64,000 nt of DNA from Shewanella psychrotolerans. GTDB taxonomy: Bacteria > Pseudomonadota > Gammaproteobacteria > Enterobacterales > Shewanellaceae. A program made the translations under genes and the position numbers. Positions 1 to 12,769 of this stretch are shown here, piece after piece; within the stretch, counting starts at the first letter, position 1, and each line of letters starts with the position of its first letter. The notes under the pieces are model-generated. The model made no database searches. It was not told where the DNA came from and saw only the letters and a program-made list of their open reading frames with translations. The stretch is taken from contig NZ_CP080419.1 in NCBI RefSeq assembly GCF_019457595.1, positions 1,178,001-1,242,000 on the forward strand. The letters are read 5' to 3'.

Positions 1-659
1 ATCTTAGCTACCACCCTGACCATATCGGTAATGGGCTGGGTGACGTTTTTAACTAATCTGAACGTAAACAACAGATTAAGCTGTACACCTATCAAGACTA
101 TGATAAATGCTGCCACTGCCGCGCGATGCTGCTCTAACAGGGCGTTTTCTTTATTTATTAATACCGCGATGTAGCCAAGCCTTGCGGAACTGTCCAGTTG
201 GGCCGTCGCGTTTTTGTCATAGGGGCTGACAATTAATTCTCGCTGGCTAGAAAAAATCGGACTGCGTAAGATAATGCTGTCGCCAAATTGCTCTAATTCC
301 GTGGTGGCTAGGGACTCAATCGGCTCGTTATAACGCATGAATTCATGGCTTTTGTAGTAATGCGAGGTCACTATCACTCGATTGTTAGTATCGAAGATGG
401 CAATGAATTGCACTAAGTTCGATTTATTGAGCTGTACCGAGGTAATGAGCCTTTTTGTGGTTTCGAAATTCTTGGTTTCTAGGCCAATTTCAGCCGCGAT
501 CGCCAATGGTTCGATGATGTTACCTCCGCGTTCAATTAAGCTTTGTTCCAGCTCATAGAAGCGATTTATGGTAAAGTAGCTGCCAAGCAAAATGCCGACC
601 AAAATAGTGGGCGCTAATGCCAGCACAAGAACCCAGGCTCTTAAGCTGTATTTAGTCAT
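1..659 (-). CDS. barA: BarA hybrid sensor histidine kinase, N-terminal part (cut by window edge)
   Basis: The reverse strand from 659 reads MTKYSLRAWVLVLALAPTIL and stays open to the window edge, giving about 219 residues of a protein that is normally around 900. A first membrane helix lies at residues ~8-30. A periplasmic sensing stretch follows, then a second helix (~180-200) leading into QPITDMVRVVAK, which looks like the start of a HAMP linker. The N-terminus closely matches the remembered start of enterobacterial BarA. An in-frame ATG at 677 is possible, but 659 fits the family start. In this family BarA phosphorylates UvrY/GacA, which drives the small RNAs that sequester CsrA; csrA is also in this window. 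The kinase, receiver and HPt domains are outside the window. Confidence 0.88.
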   Translation of the reverse strand, partial: MTKYSLRAWVLVLALAPTILVGILLGSYFTINRFYELEQSLIERGGNIIEPLAIAAEIGLETKNFETTKRLITSVQLNKSNLVQFIAIFDTNNRVIVTSHYYKSHEFMRYNEPIESLATTELEQFGDSIILRSPIFSSQRELIVSPYDKNATAQLDSSARLGYIAVLINKENALLEQHRAAVAAFIIVLIGVQLNLLFTFRLVKNVTQPITDMVRVVAK

Positions 660-775
660 GTTGTCGGCACTATTCATGGCGTTGGCTGATTAACGTTGGT
701 GGTTGATATAGGTTACATTAGACTGCCAGACTTTGTGCAGTATTTACTAGTATTTTTATTGTTTTAGAGACAGAA

Positions 776-2110
776 ATGGCGCAATTTTTTAAACCTAAAC
801 CGAATAAATTAAAACAAACTTCAGCTAAGCAGCAGTTTGAGATCAGGGATTTGGATCATCTTGGTGCTGGCGTTGCCCATCATCAGGGGAAAATCGTATT
901 TATCCCCGGTGCGCTTCCTGGTGAAAAGGTTACTGCGCAAATTGTTGAGCAAAAAAAGCGTCATGCAAAAGCGAAATTATTGTCTGTTGATACCCAGTCT
1001 GCCGGCCGGATAGCCAGTTCCTGCCCCTATTATGGTGAGTGTGGCGGCTGTGATCTGCAGCATTTAGACCTTGCTAAACAGCGAGAATATAAACAGCAGG
1101 CCCTCATTAATCTGGTCGATAAGATGGGACATGTTAACCCAGATGAAATCGCTCTCCCATTGGCAGGTGAAGGTTGGTATTACCGCCGTAAGGCGAGACT
1201 TGCTACCAATTATCAGCGCGACAGCAAAACCCTAAAATTAGGATTTCGTGCATCATCGAGTAATCAGGTCGTTGATATCGCAAAGTGCCCAGTGCTAGCA
1301 AAAGAGCTGTCTGATATTATCGCGCCGTTAACCCTAAGTTTAAATCAGTTAACGGCAAAACGTAGTTTGGGTCATGTTGAGCTGATTTCAGTGGAGTCTG
1401 GTCCATGGGTGGTGATTCGCATTACCCAACTGTTGGGCGATAGCGATAAGCAAATCTTGCTCGCTTTTGCACAAGCGCATCAGGTTCAGGTCGCACTGCT
1501 CGATGAGCATGGTCAAATAGATCCGCTAGTGGGTGAGCTGCAACTGCCATTTTATCTACTCGATAATGAGTGCCGCTTGAGTTTCTCACCGGGTAATTTT
1601 ATTCAAGTTAATGGTGAGATGAATAGCCAGATGGTAAGGCAAGCCATCAATTGGTTGAACGTTAAACCGGGTGAGCGAGTATTGGATCTGTTTTGCGGGG
1701 TTGGCAACTTTACCATTCCACTCGCTAAGGCGGGCGCCGAGGTGGTTGGTGTCGAAGGCGTTGTTGAGATGGTTGCTCAGGCGAAACTTAATGCTGCTCA
1801 AAGTGATGTGAGCCAAGTGGAGTTTTATCATGCGGATCTGAGCGCCGATATCTCCTATCAGCCATGGCTTGGACGCATCGATAAATTGCTTATTGATCCT
1901 GCAAGGGCGGGAGCTTTTGAAAGCCTGCAATGGTTGAAGACGATGAAGCCACAATCTGTGGTTTATGTTTCATGTAATCCAGTGAGTTTGGCGAGAGATT
2001 GTGAGCCATTACTTAAGCAGGGCTACAAAATGAGGAAATTGGGTTTAATTGATATGTTTCCTCAAACTCATCATATCGAAGCCATGGCGTTGTTTGAATT
2101 AGATAAATAA
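776..2110 (+). CDS. rlmD: 23S rRNA (uracil-5-)-methyltransferase RlmD
   Basis: This 444-residue SAM-dependent enzyme methylates U1939 of 23S rRNA. An N-terminal TRAM domain (~20-75, with [20 protein letters not shown]) precedes the iron-sulfur cysteines in [10 protein letters not shown] (~83-92), with the fourth ligand likely in KCPVL. The Rossmann part shows [16 protein letters not shown] (SAM binding) and IDPARAG. The catalytic cysteine is in [13 protein letters not shown] near the C-terminus. Length and motif order are normal. The start at 776 has AGAGACAG just upstream. The gene is divergent from barA and followed by relA, the usual order in this group. Confidence 0.95.
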   Translation: MAQFFKPKPNKLKQTSAKQQFEIRDLDHLGAGVAHHQGKIVFIPGALPGEKVTAQIVEQKKRHAKAKLLSVDTQSAGRIASSCPYYGECGGCDLQHLDLAKQREYKQQALINLVDKMGHVNPDEIALPLAGEGWYYRRKARLATNYQRDSKTLKLGFRASSSNQVVDIAKCPVLAKELSDIIAPLTLSLNQLTAKRSLGHVELISVESGPWVVIRITQLLGDSDKQILLAFAQAHQVQVALLDEHGQIDPLVGELQLPFYLLDNECRLSFSPGNFIQVNGEMNSQMVRQAINWLNVKPGERVLDLFCGVGNFTIPLAKAGAEVVGVEGVVEMVAQAKLNAAQSDVSQVEFYHADLSADISYQPWLGRIDKLLIDPARAGAFESLQWLKTMKPQSVVYVSCNPVSLARDCEPLLKQGYKMRKLGLIDMFPQTHHIEAMALFELDK

Positions 2111-2276
2111 TTGTTAACAATGGTGTGGTTGGGCAAAATATCTACGTTTGTCAATTGACAACCGAGGTGGAATCTTCAAGATAGTGGATTAAGAATTTTA
2201 CGTGTTATGGAATGGTATTCACTGGGGCGAGAATCGAGATCTTCAGCGCGTATACAGGAAAAAGGACAATCATTAG

Positions 2277-4493
2277 ATGGTATCTGTAAGAGAAGCACAT
2301 TTTAATGACCAAGATTTTCAATTAGCCGAGTGGGTTAATCGGTATCTTGATGATGCAGATGAAGCTAGCATCTTGCTTGAGTTAATGAAGCAAGTTGAGC
2401 AGCTCGTTGCCAAAAATAGTGCCAAAGATCTCGCCAAAGATAGCCTTTTAAGCCAGCGCGCGCGGGAGATGATTGAGATCTTGGCACCGCTGAATATGGA
2501 CATTGAAACCCTGCAAGCGGCGGTGATATTTGTCGTCCATGACGCTGGCGTGATCAACGCCGAGCAGGTTGAAACACTGTTCGGCGCTAAGCTTGCCACG
2601 CTCGTCAGTAGTGTGGTTACCATGAATGCCATAGGTGCATTAAAAGTTAACGAGCAGAGCCGCAACGCTGAACCCCAGATCGATAATATCCGCCGCATGT
2701 TGTTGGCCATGGTCGAAGATGTGCGTGCGGTGGTGATTAAACTCGCCGAGCGGATCTGTTTGCTCAGAGAGATTAAAAATGCCGATGAAGAGACTCGAGT
2801 CCTGATCGCGCGCGAAATTGCCGATATTTACGCGCCACTCGCTAATCGTCTTGGGATTGGGCAATTAAAGTGGGAGCTTGAAGATATCTCCTTTAGATAT
2901 CTGCATCCAACCACTTACAAAGATATTGCTAAGCAGCTTGATGGTAAGCGGGTTGATCGTGAGATCTATATCGATAATTTTGTTAGTCAGTTGCAAAAAC
3001 GCCTCGATGAAGATCATATCCGTGCCAAAGTGTACGGCAGGCCTAAACATATCTACAGCATCTGGAAAAAGATGCGCGGTAAAGATCTTAAATTTGATGA
3101 ACTGTTTGATGTGCGCGCGGTGCGTATCGTCACCGATCGTCTGCAAGACTGCTATGGCGCCTTAGGGGTTGTGCATACCCTTTGGCACCATATCCCCAAA
3201 GAGTTTGACGATTATGTGGCCAACCCTAAACCAAATGGCTATCAGTCGATACACACCATCGTTGTGGGACCTGAAGGGAAAACCGTTGAAATTCAAATTC
3301 GTACCGAGCAGATGCATGAAGATGCCGAACTTGGTGTTGCGGCTCACTGGAAGTATAAAGAAGGTGCTACTGGCAAGCAAAGCGGCTACGAAGAGAAGAT
3401 CAATTGGCTGCGTAAAATCTTGCAGTGGCAAGAGGATGTGGCTGAAAGCGGTAATTTAGTAGACGAAGTGCGTAGCCAAGTCTTTGAAGACCGTGTCTAT
3501 GTGTTTACCCCAAATGGTGAAGTCGTTGATTTGCCGATGGGTTCTACTGTACTTGATTTTGCTTATTATATTCACTCCCACGTTGGTCATAAATGTATTG
3601 GCGCCAAAGTGGATGGGCGTATTGTGCCATTTACCTACCAAGTTGAGACGGGTGAGCGTATTGAGATCATTACCTCGAAACACCCAAATCCCAAGCGTGA
3701 TTGGCTAAATCCGAATTTGGGTTATATCCGCACGTCTCGAGCACGTTCTAAGATCCAGCATTGGTTTAAACAGCAAGATCGCGATAAGAATATCGTCGCG
3801 GGTAGGGAGATGCTCGAACACGAGTTATCTCGCAGTGGTTTGACCCTTAAAGATGCTCAAAGCGCGGTGGAGCGCTTTAATATGGTGGGGATGGACGATC
3901 TACTTGCCGGTATCGGTGGTGGGGATGTGCGCCTTAACCAAGTGGTTAACCATGTTCAGAGTCGGATGCGCATTAATCAAGTGTCAGAGGAAGAAGCGCT
4001 TGAAGATCTGCTGAAGAAAAACCATGCCCGTTCGGATAAAAGAAGCAAGGGGCAGGTTGAGGTCAATGGTGTTGGCAATTTGATGAGCCACATTGCCAAA
4101 TGTTGTCAACCTGTACCCGGTGATGAAATCTTTGGTTTTATTACCAAAGGGCGAGGTATTTCGGTGCATAGGGCTGATTGCGAACAAGTTAAAGAGTTAA
4201 TGCGAGTTCAACCTGAACGCAGCGTCGATGTGGTTTGGGGCGAGAATTACTCTGGTGGTTATAAACTGCGTATTAGAGTGTTGGCTAATGACCGTAGTGG
4301 GCTTTTAAGAGATCTAACCTCGGTGTTAGCGGCTGAAAAATCAAATGTACTTGCGATGAGTTCATCATCAGATGTGAAGACTCAAACGGCCGCAATCGAA
4401 TTGGAATTGGAGCTTTATAATCTAGAGGGATTATCTCGGGTGATCTCTAAGCTATCGCAAGTCGATGGCGTACTAGAAGCCAGAAGACTATAA
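2277..4493 (+). CDS. relA: GTP pyrophosphokinase RelA, (p)ppGpp synthetase I
   Basis: This 738-residue protein makes (p)ppGpp from ATP and GTP/GDP on ribosomes carrying uncharged tRNA. The N-terminal hydrolase-like domain keeps FVVHDAG where bifunctional SpoT proteins have their metal-binding HD pair, so it should be synthetase-only. The synthetase domain shows FDVRAVRIV, NPKPNGYQSIHT and EIQIRT. A TGS domain (RVYVFTPNGEVVDLPMGST) starts at ~403, a conserved-cysteine region (CCQPVPGD and HRADC) lies near 615-645, and a C-terminal ACT domain (LRIRVLANDRSGLLRDLT) ends it. AAAGGA lies about 10 nt before the ATG. A terminator follows the gene. Confidence 0.96.
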   Translation: MVSVREAHFNDQDFQLAEWVNRYLDDADEASILLELMKQVEQLVAKNSAKDLAKDSLLSQRAREMIEILAPLNMDIETLQAAVIFVVHDAGVINAEQVETLFGAKLATLVSSVVTMNAIGALKVNEQSRNAEPQIDNIRRMLLAMVEDVRAVVIKLAERICLLREIKNADEETRVLIAREIADIYAPLANRLGIGQLKWELEDISFRYLHPTTYKDIAKQLDGKRVDREIYIDNFVSQLQKRLDEDHIRAKVYGRPKHIYSIWKKMRGKDLKFDELFDVRAVRIVTDRLQDCYGALGVVHTLWHHIPKEFDDYVANPKPNGYQSIHTIVVGPEGKTVEIQIRTEQMHEDAELGVAAHWKYKEGATGKQSGYEEKINWLRKILQWQEDVAESGNLVDEVRSQVFEDRVYVFTPNGEVVDLPMGSTVLDFAYYIHSHVGHKCIGAKVDGRIVPFTYQVETGERIEIITSKHPNPKRDWLNPNLGYIRTSRARSKIQHWFKQQDRDKNIVAGREMLEHELSRSGLTLKDAQSAVERFNMVGMDDLLAGIGGGDVRLNQVVNHVQSRMRINQVSEEEALEDLLKKNHARSDKRSKGQVEVNGVGNLMSHIAKCCQPVPGDEIFGFITKGRGISVHRADCEQVKELMRVQPERSVDVVWGENYSGGYKLRIRVLANDRSGLLRDLTSVLAAEKSNVLAMSSSSDVKTQTAAIELELELYNLEGLSRVISKLSQVDGVLEARRL

Positions 4494-4513
4494 AGTGTAA
4501 TAATCGTGACTCT

Positions 4514-4543
4514 GAAGGCGGCGTTAGTCGCCTTCTCTTTTTT
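4514..4543 (+). terminator. Rho-independent terminator after relA
   Basis: GAAGGCG and CGCCTTC form a 7-bp stem around an 8-nt loop, followed by TCTTTTTT. It lies only 12 nt before the mazG start codon, so mazG transcription must be partly read-through or begin from a promoter inside relA. Confidence 0.85.
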
Positions 4544-4554
4544 GAGATCTAACT

Positions 4555-5358
4555 ATGACCGCACCGAAGAATATTGAGCGTCTGCTCCAGATCATGAGCA
4601 AGCTGAGGGACCCAGAAACGGGATGCCCTTGGGATCTAGCACAAAATTATCAAACAATTGTGCCATTTACCCTCGAAGAGGCTTTTGAAGTCGCTGACAC
4701 CATTGAGCGTAATGCGCTTGATGAATTACCCGGTGAACTCGGTGATTTGTTGTTTCAGGTGATCTTTTATTGTCAGCTTGGGAAAGAGCAAGGTTTATTC
4801 GATTTTGCCCTAGTGGTCGATAAAATCTGTAATAAATTGACCGAGCGTCATCCTCATGTGTTCGGTGGACTCTCTCAGGCGACGACACAAGAGGTTAAGC
4901 AAACTTGGGAAGGAATTAAGGCTAGTGAGCGGATAGGGCGCTCGTTGCATTCTGTATTAGATGATATTCCGCTTAATCTCCCAGCCTTAAGTCGCGCCGC
5001 TAAAATACAACGCCGCGTTGCCACCGTAGGATTCGATTGGGATGAACTCGAACCTGTTGTGGGTAAAATTCACGAAGAGATAGAAGAGGTACTTGTTGAG
5101 GTTAACGCTCCAGAACAAGATCCTCAAAAAGTCACAGAGGAGATGGGCGATCTGTTATTTGCAGTAGTCAACCTGGCTCGACATATAGGCGTCGATGCAG
5201 AGCAGGCGCTGCGTCAGGCTAATATCAAGTTTGAACGTCGCTTTCGTGGTGTTGAAGCCTTAGCCAATGTTGCGCAAAAGCCGATGAAAGAGCATTCATT
5301 AGCGGAGTTAGATAGTTATTGGGAGCAAGTTAAAGTGAATGAAAAGACAAAAGCGTAA
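4555..5358 (+). CDS. mazG: Nucleoside triphosphate pyrophosphohydrolase MazG
   Basis: This 267-residue all-alpha NTP pyrophosphatase hydrolyses (d)NTPs to NMP and PPi. Two tandem MazG domains are visible. The first runs from residue ~12 with CPWDLAQNYQTIVPFTLEEAFEV and the metal-binding ELGDLLFQVIF. The second, from ~165, carries VGKIHEEIEEVLVEV and EMGDLLFAVVNLARH. In E. coli MazG lowers ppGpp and is linked to relA, and the adjacency is kept here. No strong ribosome site is visible before the ATG. Confidence 0.95.
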   Translation: MTAPKNIERLLQIMSKLRDPETGCPWDLAQNYQTIVPFTLEEAFEVADTIERNALDELPGELGDLLFQVIFYCQLGKEQGLFDFALVVDKICNKLTERHPHVFGGLSQATTQEVKQTWEGIKASERIGRSLHSVLDDIPLNLPALSRAAKIQRRVATVGFDWDELEPVVGKIHEEIEEVLVEVNAPEQDPQKVTEEMGDLLFAVVNLARHIGVDAEQALRQANIKFERRFRGVEALANVAQKPMKEHSLAELDSYWEQVKVNEKTKA

Positions 5359-5376
5359 AATATATCGCTTTGTTGT

Positions 5377-7105
<1,729 letters not shown>

Positions 7106-7118
7106 TACATAAACAAGA

Positions 7119-7149
7119 GCCGCTTCCGAGTGTCGGAGGCGGCTTTTTT
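7119..7149 (+). terminator. Rho-independent terminator after pyrG
   Basis: GCCGCTTCCGA pairs with TCGGAGGCGGC (one G-T pair) across a 3-nt loop and runs into TTTTTTG. This is a textbook strong terminator. Confidence 0.93.
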
Positions 7150-7197
7150 GTCTCAGATGATGTAAATTTAGCGATAACAATTTTAGTTTTGCATTAA

Positions 7198-8532
<1,335 letters not shown>

Positions 8533-8559
8533 TTTGCTCATTAGCCAATAATTTGTGAA

Positions 8560-8587
8560 AAGGCCACCACTTGGTGGCCTTTTTTGT
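8560..8587 (+). terminator. Rho-independent terminator after eno
   Basis: AAGGCCACCA and TGGTGGCCTT form a 10-bp stem with a very short loop and a TTTTTT tail. Confidence 0.93.
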
Positions 8588-8632
8588 TGTAATATCTCTT
8601 CAGACTTTCTAACAGTGATATAGCCATTAAGG

Positions 8633-8932
8633 ATGAAGCGACTTCTAATAGCCATAATAGTTCTGTTTTGCCTACTTCAGTACAGACTCTGGGTGGGAGA
8701 AAATAGCCTGCCTGAATCATTTCAACTGCAAGAGCAGATAAAGCTGCAACGTCAAAGTAACGCCAAATTGATAGAGCGGAATCAAGTGCTTAAGGAGGAG
8801 ATCATCGATCTTCGTCGGGGGACCGAAGCGTTAGAAGAACGCGCGAGAAATGAGCTTGGTATGGTTAAACAAGGAGAAACTTTTTTTCGTGTAGTGGGGG
8901 AGCCGCAGCGAAATGGTGACATCAATCGGTAA
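8633..8932 (+). CDS. ftsB: Cell division protein FtsB
   Basis: This is a 99-residue bitopic divisome protein. A short cytoplasmic start (MKRL) precedes one membrane helix (~4-20, LLIAIIVLFCLLQYRLW). A periplasmic heptad coiled coil (~30-70) follows, and the conserved tail contains ARNELGMVKQGETFFRVV. FtsB pairs with FtsL and binds FtsQ. Its place between eno and ispD is the usual gammaproteobacterial position. Length is typical. Confidence 0.92.
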   Translation: MKRLLIAIIVLFCLLQYRLWVGENSLPESFQLQEQIKLQRQSNAKLIERNQVLKEEIIDLRRGTEALEERARNELGMVKQGETFFRVVGEPQRNGDINR

Positions 8933-8995
8933 CTCCTCTTGTGCAATCGGCTAGTTGAATCAGTAGATGATTTGGCATGATATGAGTTTAAATAA

Positions 8996-9742
8996 ATGAA
9001 TCAAATTATTGAACATCTTGTAGCGATAGTTCCAGCCGCTGGGATTGGCAGTCGCATAGGGGCTGAAATTCCTAAGCAATATTTGATGTTAAATGAGCAG
9101 CCAATTATTGCTCATACTCTAGATGTTCTGCTTAAACACCCTAAAATCGCCCAAGTGATTGTGGCTGTTAGCCCTAACGACTCCTATTTTGCTAAGTTAC
9201 CTCAAGCAAATGATCGAAAACTGAAAGTGGTTGAAGGGGGACAAGAGCGCGCGGACTCTGTTTTAGCGGGTTTATCTTGTGCGCCGCAGTCTGCTTGGGC
9301 GTTGGTCCATGATGCGGCTAGACCGTGTTTGCATCCAAGCGATATTGACCTGTTAATCCAGGCCGCTGAACAGCAGAGCCAGCATGATAAACAGCCTCAA
9401 GGTGCTATCTTGGCCATGCCTGTGCGAGACACCATGAAACGCAGTAACCACCAAGGTAATATCGAGCAAACGGTTTGTCGTGATAATCTGTGGCACGCGT
9501 TAACCCCCCAGCTTTTTCCCGTTGTAACCCTTAGGGATAATTTAACCCAAGCGCTAGTCAAAGGGATAAGTGTTACCGATGAAGCGTCAGCGATGGAGTG
9601 GGCAGGTTTTAGGCCGAAGTTGGTGCGAGGACGCGCAGACAACATTAAGGTGACTCATCCTGATGACCTTCGTCTGGCGGCACTCTTTTTGAACGACAAC
9701 TTAACTAACAACGTAAATAACAAATTGAATCACAACGATTAG
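8996..9742 (+). CDS. ispD: 2-C-methyl-D-erythritol 4-phosphate cytidylyltransferase
   Basis: This 248-residue enzyme couples CTP to MEP in the non-mevalonate isoprenoid pathway. The nucleotide-binding N-terminus AIVPAAGIGSRIGAEIPKQY is clear, as are VHDAARPCL and TDEASAMEWAGF. The C-terminal tail is rich in Asn (NDNLTNNVNNKLNHND) and probably disordered. ispF follows 33 nt later. No good Shine-Dalgarno sequence is seen before the ATG. Confidence 0.95.
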   Translation: MNQIIEHLVAIVPAAGIGSRIGAEIPKQYLMLNEQPIIAHTLDVLLKHPKIAQVIVAVSPNDSYFAKLPQANDRKLKVVEGGQERADSVLAGLSCAPQSAWALVHDAARPCLHPSDIDLLIQAAEQQSQHDKQPQGAILAMPVRDTMKRSNHQGNIEQTVCRDNLWHALTPQLFPVVTLRDNLTQALVKGISVTDEASAMEWAGFRPKLVRGRADNIKVTHPDDLRLAALFLNDNLTNNVNNKLNHND

Positions 9743-9775
9743 GCTCATTCATGAGCGGATGAAACAGGGAATAAT

Positions 9776-10258
9776 ATGAATATTCGCATTGGCCATGGTT
9801 TTGATGTACACAAATTTGGTGGTGATTTACCACTTATTCTCGGTGGTGTCGAAGTCCCTTATGATACAGGTCTTGTCGCTCATTCCGATGGTGATGTGGT
9901 ATTGCATGCTATCTCCGACGCAATTTTGGGAGCGATGGCCTTGGGCGACATAGGTAAGCACTTTCCTGATACCGATCCTGAATTTAAAGGCGCCGATAGT
10001 CGAGTATTGCTGCGTCACTGCTATCAACTGGCTGTGGATAAAGGATATTGTTTGGGTAATCTCGATGTCACAGTGATCGCTCAGGCACCAAAGATGTTGC
10101 CACATATAGAAGCGATAAGAGCCTGTTTAGCGGAAGACTTACTCAGCGATATCGATGCGATTAATGTCAAAGCAACCACCACAGAAAAACTTGGTTTCAC
10201 AGGGCGCAAAGAAGGTATAGCGGTTGAAGCCGTTGTGCTGATGACAAAAGATATTTAA
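9776..10258 (+). CDS. ispF: 2-C-methyl-D-erythritol 2,4-cyclodiphosphate synthase
   Basis: This 160-residue protein forms a trimer and makes MEcPP two steps after IspD. The zinc site is in [11 protein letters not shown] (D and H at ~8 and 10) with a further His in [14 protein letters not shown]. The substrate loop GKHFPDTD and the end motif [19 protein letters not shown] are present. AGGGAATAAT precedes the ATG. It lies between ispD and truD with gaps of 33 and 12 nt, so co-transcription is likely. Confidence 0.97.
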   Translation: MNIRIGHGFDVHKFGGDLPLILGGVEVPYDTGLVAHSDGDVVLHAISDAILGAMALGDIGKHFPDTDPEFKGADSRVLLRHCYQLAVDKGYCLGNLDVTVIAQAPKMLPHIEAIRACLAEDLLSDIDAINVKATTTEKLGFTGRKEGIAVEAVVLMTKDI

Positions 10259-10270
10259 TACGAGAATTTT

Positions 10271-11335
10271 ATGAGTTCACTTCACTATTTACATGGTCAA
10301 CCTCAATCGAGTGCCGATTTACGTACTTATAATAGCGATTTTATGGTTGAGGAAATCTTACCATTCTTGCCTACCGGCGAAGGTGAGCATCATATGATCC
10401 ACGTGCGCAAAGAGGGACTCAATACTGCGGATGTGGCTAGAATGTTGTCTAGTTTTGCTGGAGTACACCCAAAAGAGGTCACCTTTGCGGGACAAAAAGA
10501 TAAAAATGCCATTACTACTCAATGGTTTGGTGTGCGTATTCCTGGTAAAGAAACGCCTCAATGGGATGCTCTTAATAGCGATCAGTTGACGATTATTAGC
10601 AGTAGTCGTCACAGTAAGAAATTACGAACAGGTGCGTTGGCAGGTAACAGATTTACGCTCACATTAAGAGCCCTATCTAGTATTGAAGATGTTGTTAAGC
10701 GTATCGAGCTTGTAAAGCAAACAGGGGTGCCTAATTATTTTGGTGAACAACGCTTTGGCCATGACGGAAAAAATTTAATTTTCGGTCGTCAGATGCTTGC
10801 TGGTCGTAACGTTAAAGATCGCAATAAACGTAGCATGTACTTGTCAGCAGTTCGCTCACATATTTTTAATGAGATGGTTTCCTCACGGTTAGCAATGTTT
10901 CGGACGCAAGTTCTTGATGGTGATTGTGTCATGCTAGCGGGAAGCAAAAGCTATTTTGTCGCTAACCCTTGGGACGAAGAACTAGTGGGACGTTTAGCAC
11001 GGAAAGATATTCAATTGTCTGCGCCATTATGGGGTAGAGGGCAAGCGCTTTCTCAAGGGAAAGCTTTAGAGTTTGAGGCATCCATTTCTGATCAATTTAG
11101 TGAAGATTGTTTTGGTCTTGAGCAAGCAGGCTTGAATCAAGAGCGTCGCGCTTTACTGCTTGAGCCTCAGAATTTGAGCTATGAAGTCGAAGGCGATACC
11201 TTAGTGCTCAAATTTGCTTTGCCTGCTGGGTGCTTTGCAACTTCAGTGCTGAGAGAGTTGACTCAGTATGAAGATGTTAATGACAGAGAGTTTAAAGCTA
11301 GGCGATCAGCTCAGGGTGTTAGCAGCAATGATTAA
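10271..11335 (+). CDS. truD: tRNA pseudouridine(13) synthase TruD
   Basis: This 354-residue enzyme makes pseudouridine at position 13 of tRNA-Glu. The catalytic aspartate is in [17 protein letters not shown] (~75-92). The inserted TRUD domain contains [18 protein letters not shown]. The C-terminal [28 protein letters not shown] is typical. The stop overlaps the start of surE by 8 nt, so translation is probably coupled. Confidence 0.95.
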   Translation: MSSLHYLHGQPQSSADLRTYNSDFMVEEILPFLPTGEGEHHMIHVRKEGLNTADVARMLSSFAGVHPKEVTFAGQKDKNAITTQWFGVRIPGKETPQWDALNSDQLTIISSSRHSKKLRTGALAGNRFTLTLRALSSIEDVVKRIELVKQTGVPNYFGEQRFGHDGKNLIFGRQMLAGRNVKDRNKRSMYLSAVRSHIFNEMVSSRLAMFRTQVLDGDCVMLAGSKSYFVANPWDEELVGRLARKDIQLSAPLWGRGQALSQGKALEFEASISDQFSEDCFGLEQAGLNQERRALLLEPQNLSYEVEGDTLVLKFALPAGCFATSVLRELTQYEDVNDREFKARRSAQGVSSND

Positions 11336-12077
11336 AGTATTAGTAAGTAACGATGATGGTGTAGGTGCACCAGGTATTGTGGCGTTATCAGATGCATTAG
11401 CTCAGTATTATGATGTGATAACGGTCGGCCCCGATCGAAATTGTTCCGGTGCTAGCAACTCTTTAACCTTGACTAATCCTTTGCGAATTAATACGTTAGA
11501 AAATGGTTACATTTCAGTAAATGGAACTCCGACCGATTGTGTCCATTTGGCGATTCGAGAACTGTTTGATGATGAACCCCATATTGTTGTTTCAGGGATT
11601 AATGCTGGGGCGAATATGGGGGATGATACATTATATTCAGGTACCGTTGCGGCAGCGATGGAAGGACGATTCCTAGGGCTTCCTGCAATCGCTATCTCTT
11701 TAGTTGGCCGAGAGTTGCTCCATTATGATACAGCCGCGAAGATAGCCTGTAAGGTGGTTGCTGGTTTAATCAACAAGCCAATCGCTAACGATCAGATATT
11801 GAATGTTAATGTTCCCGATCTGCCTTTTGATGAGATCAAGGGGATCAAGGTTACTCGCCTGGGTGCCAGACATCGAGCGGAAGGTATGGTACGAACAATA
11901 GACCCTGCAGGACGAGAGATTTTTTGGCTTGGCCCACCAGGTGAAGAGCAAGATGCGAGCGAAGGTACCGACTTCCATGCCGTGGCCAACGGTTACGTTT
12001 CTGTGACCCCGCTTACAGTGGATTTGACTGCTTATGAGCAGCTTTCAACAATGAAACAATGGATTGAACAACTATGA
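11328..12077 (+). CDS. surE: 5'/3'-nucleotidase SurE
   Basis: This 249-residue metal-dependent phosphatase acts on nucleoside monophosphates and is tied to stationary-phase survival. The start at 11328 gives [17 protein letters not shown], whose DD pair binds the metal; a 20-residue upstream extension lies inside truD and is not family-like. Other motifs are [40 protein letters not shown] and the C-terminal [15 protein letters not shown]. It overlaps truD by 8 nt and pcm by 4 nt (ATGA). Confidence 0.96.
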   Translation: MIKVLVSNDDGVGAPGIVALSDALAQYYDVITVGPDRNCSGASNSLTLTNPLRINTLENGYISVNGTPTDCVHLAIRELFDDEPHIVVSGINAGANMGDDTLYSGTVAAAMEGRFLGLPAIAISLVGRELLHYDTAAKIACKVVAGLINKPIANDQILNVNVPDLPFDEIKGIKVTRLGARHRAEGMVRTIDPAGREIFWLGPPGEEQDASEGTDFHAVANGYVSVTPLTVDLTAYEQLSTMKQWIEQL

Positions 12078-12709
12078 ACGGTGTCGCCACCACATCAGCA
12101 TTAAATTTAGCAAGAAGTCTACAAGGCGCGGGTATTGCCAATGGAGACGTACTTTCGGCAGTTGCAAAGACGCCTAGAGAGCTATTTCTTGATGCCGCAT
12201 TGGGGCATAAAGCCTATGAAAATACAGCTCTTCCAATTGGGCAAGGTCAGACTATCTCTCAGCCCTATATTGTGGCGAGAATGACAGAGTTGTTGCTTGA
12301 ATCTAAGCCTAAAAAGGTATTAGAGATTGGCACGGGTTCTGGGTATCAAGCGGCCATATTGGCGCAATTAGTTGATCAGCTATGTACCGTAGAGCGGATA
12401 AAAAGCTTGCAGATACAGGCTAGACAACGCTTAAAACGTCTCGATCTGCATAATGTTTCATTTAAATATGGTGATGGCTGGCAAGGTTGGGCAAATAAGG
12501 GACCTTTCGATGCCATTATGGTCACAGCAGCGGCAAGCAGCCTACCTCAAGCCTTGTTAGAACAGTTGGCTCCAAATGGGGTGTTAGTCATTCCGGTTGG
12601 TGAGGAAGTTCAACAGTTACTTCGAGTGACTAGAACCGAGTCGGGTTATCTTACTAAGAAGATAGAGATGGTTAAATTTGTACCATTAGTCAATGGTGAG
12701 CTTGCCTGA
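12074..12709 (+). CDS. pcm: Protein-L-isoaspartate O-methyltransferase
   Basis: This 211-residue repair enzyme methylates isoaspartyl residues in aged proteins using SAM. Family motifs are [32 protein letters not shown] at the front, the SAM site [35 protein letters not shown], and the C-terminal [11 protein letters not shown]. The ATG overlaps the surE stop, which implies coupled translation. Confidence 0.96.
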   Translation: MNGVATTSALNLARSLQGAGIANGDVLSAVAKTPRELFLDAALGHKAYENTALPIGQGQTISQPYIVARMTELLLESKPKKVLEIGTGSGYQAAILAQLVDQLCTVERIKSLQIQARQRLKRLDLHNVSFKYGDGWQGWANKGPFDAIMVTAAASSLPQALLEQLAPNGVLVIPVGEEVQQLLRVTRTESGYLTKKIEMVKFVPLVNGELA

Positions 12710-12769
12710 TGTTTCAGTGGTTATAATATGTCGTCAATTGCGCAGATATTTATCAATCAAAGAGATAAA

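Noticed and set aside
2277-4493. Missing HD residues in RelA as evidence of damage
   Set aside because: Loss of the hydrolase metal site is normal for RelA in this bacterial group and marks the synthetase-only form.
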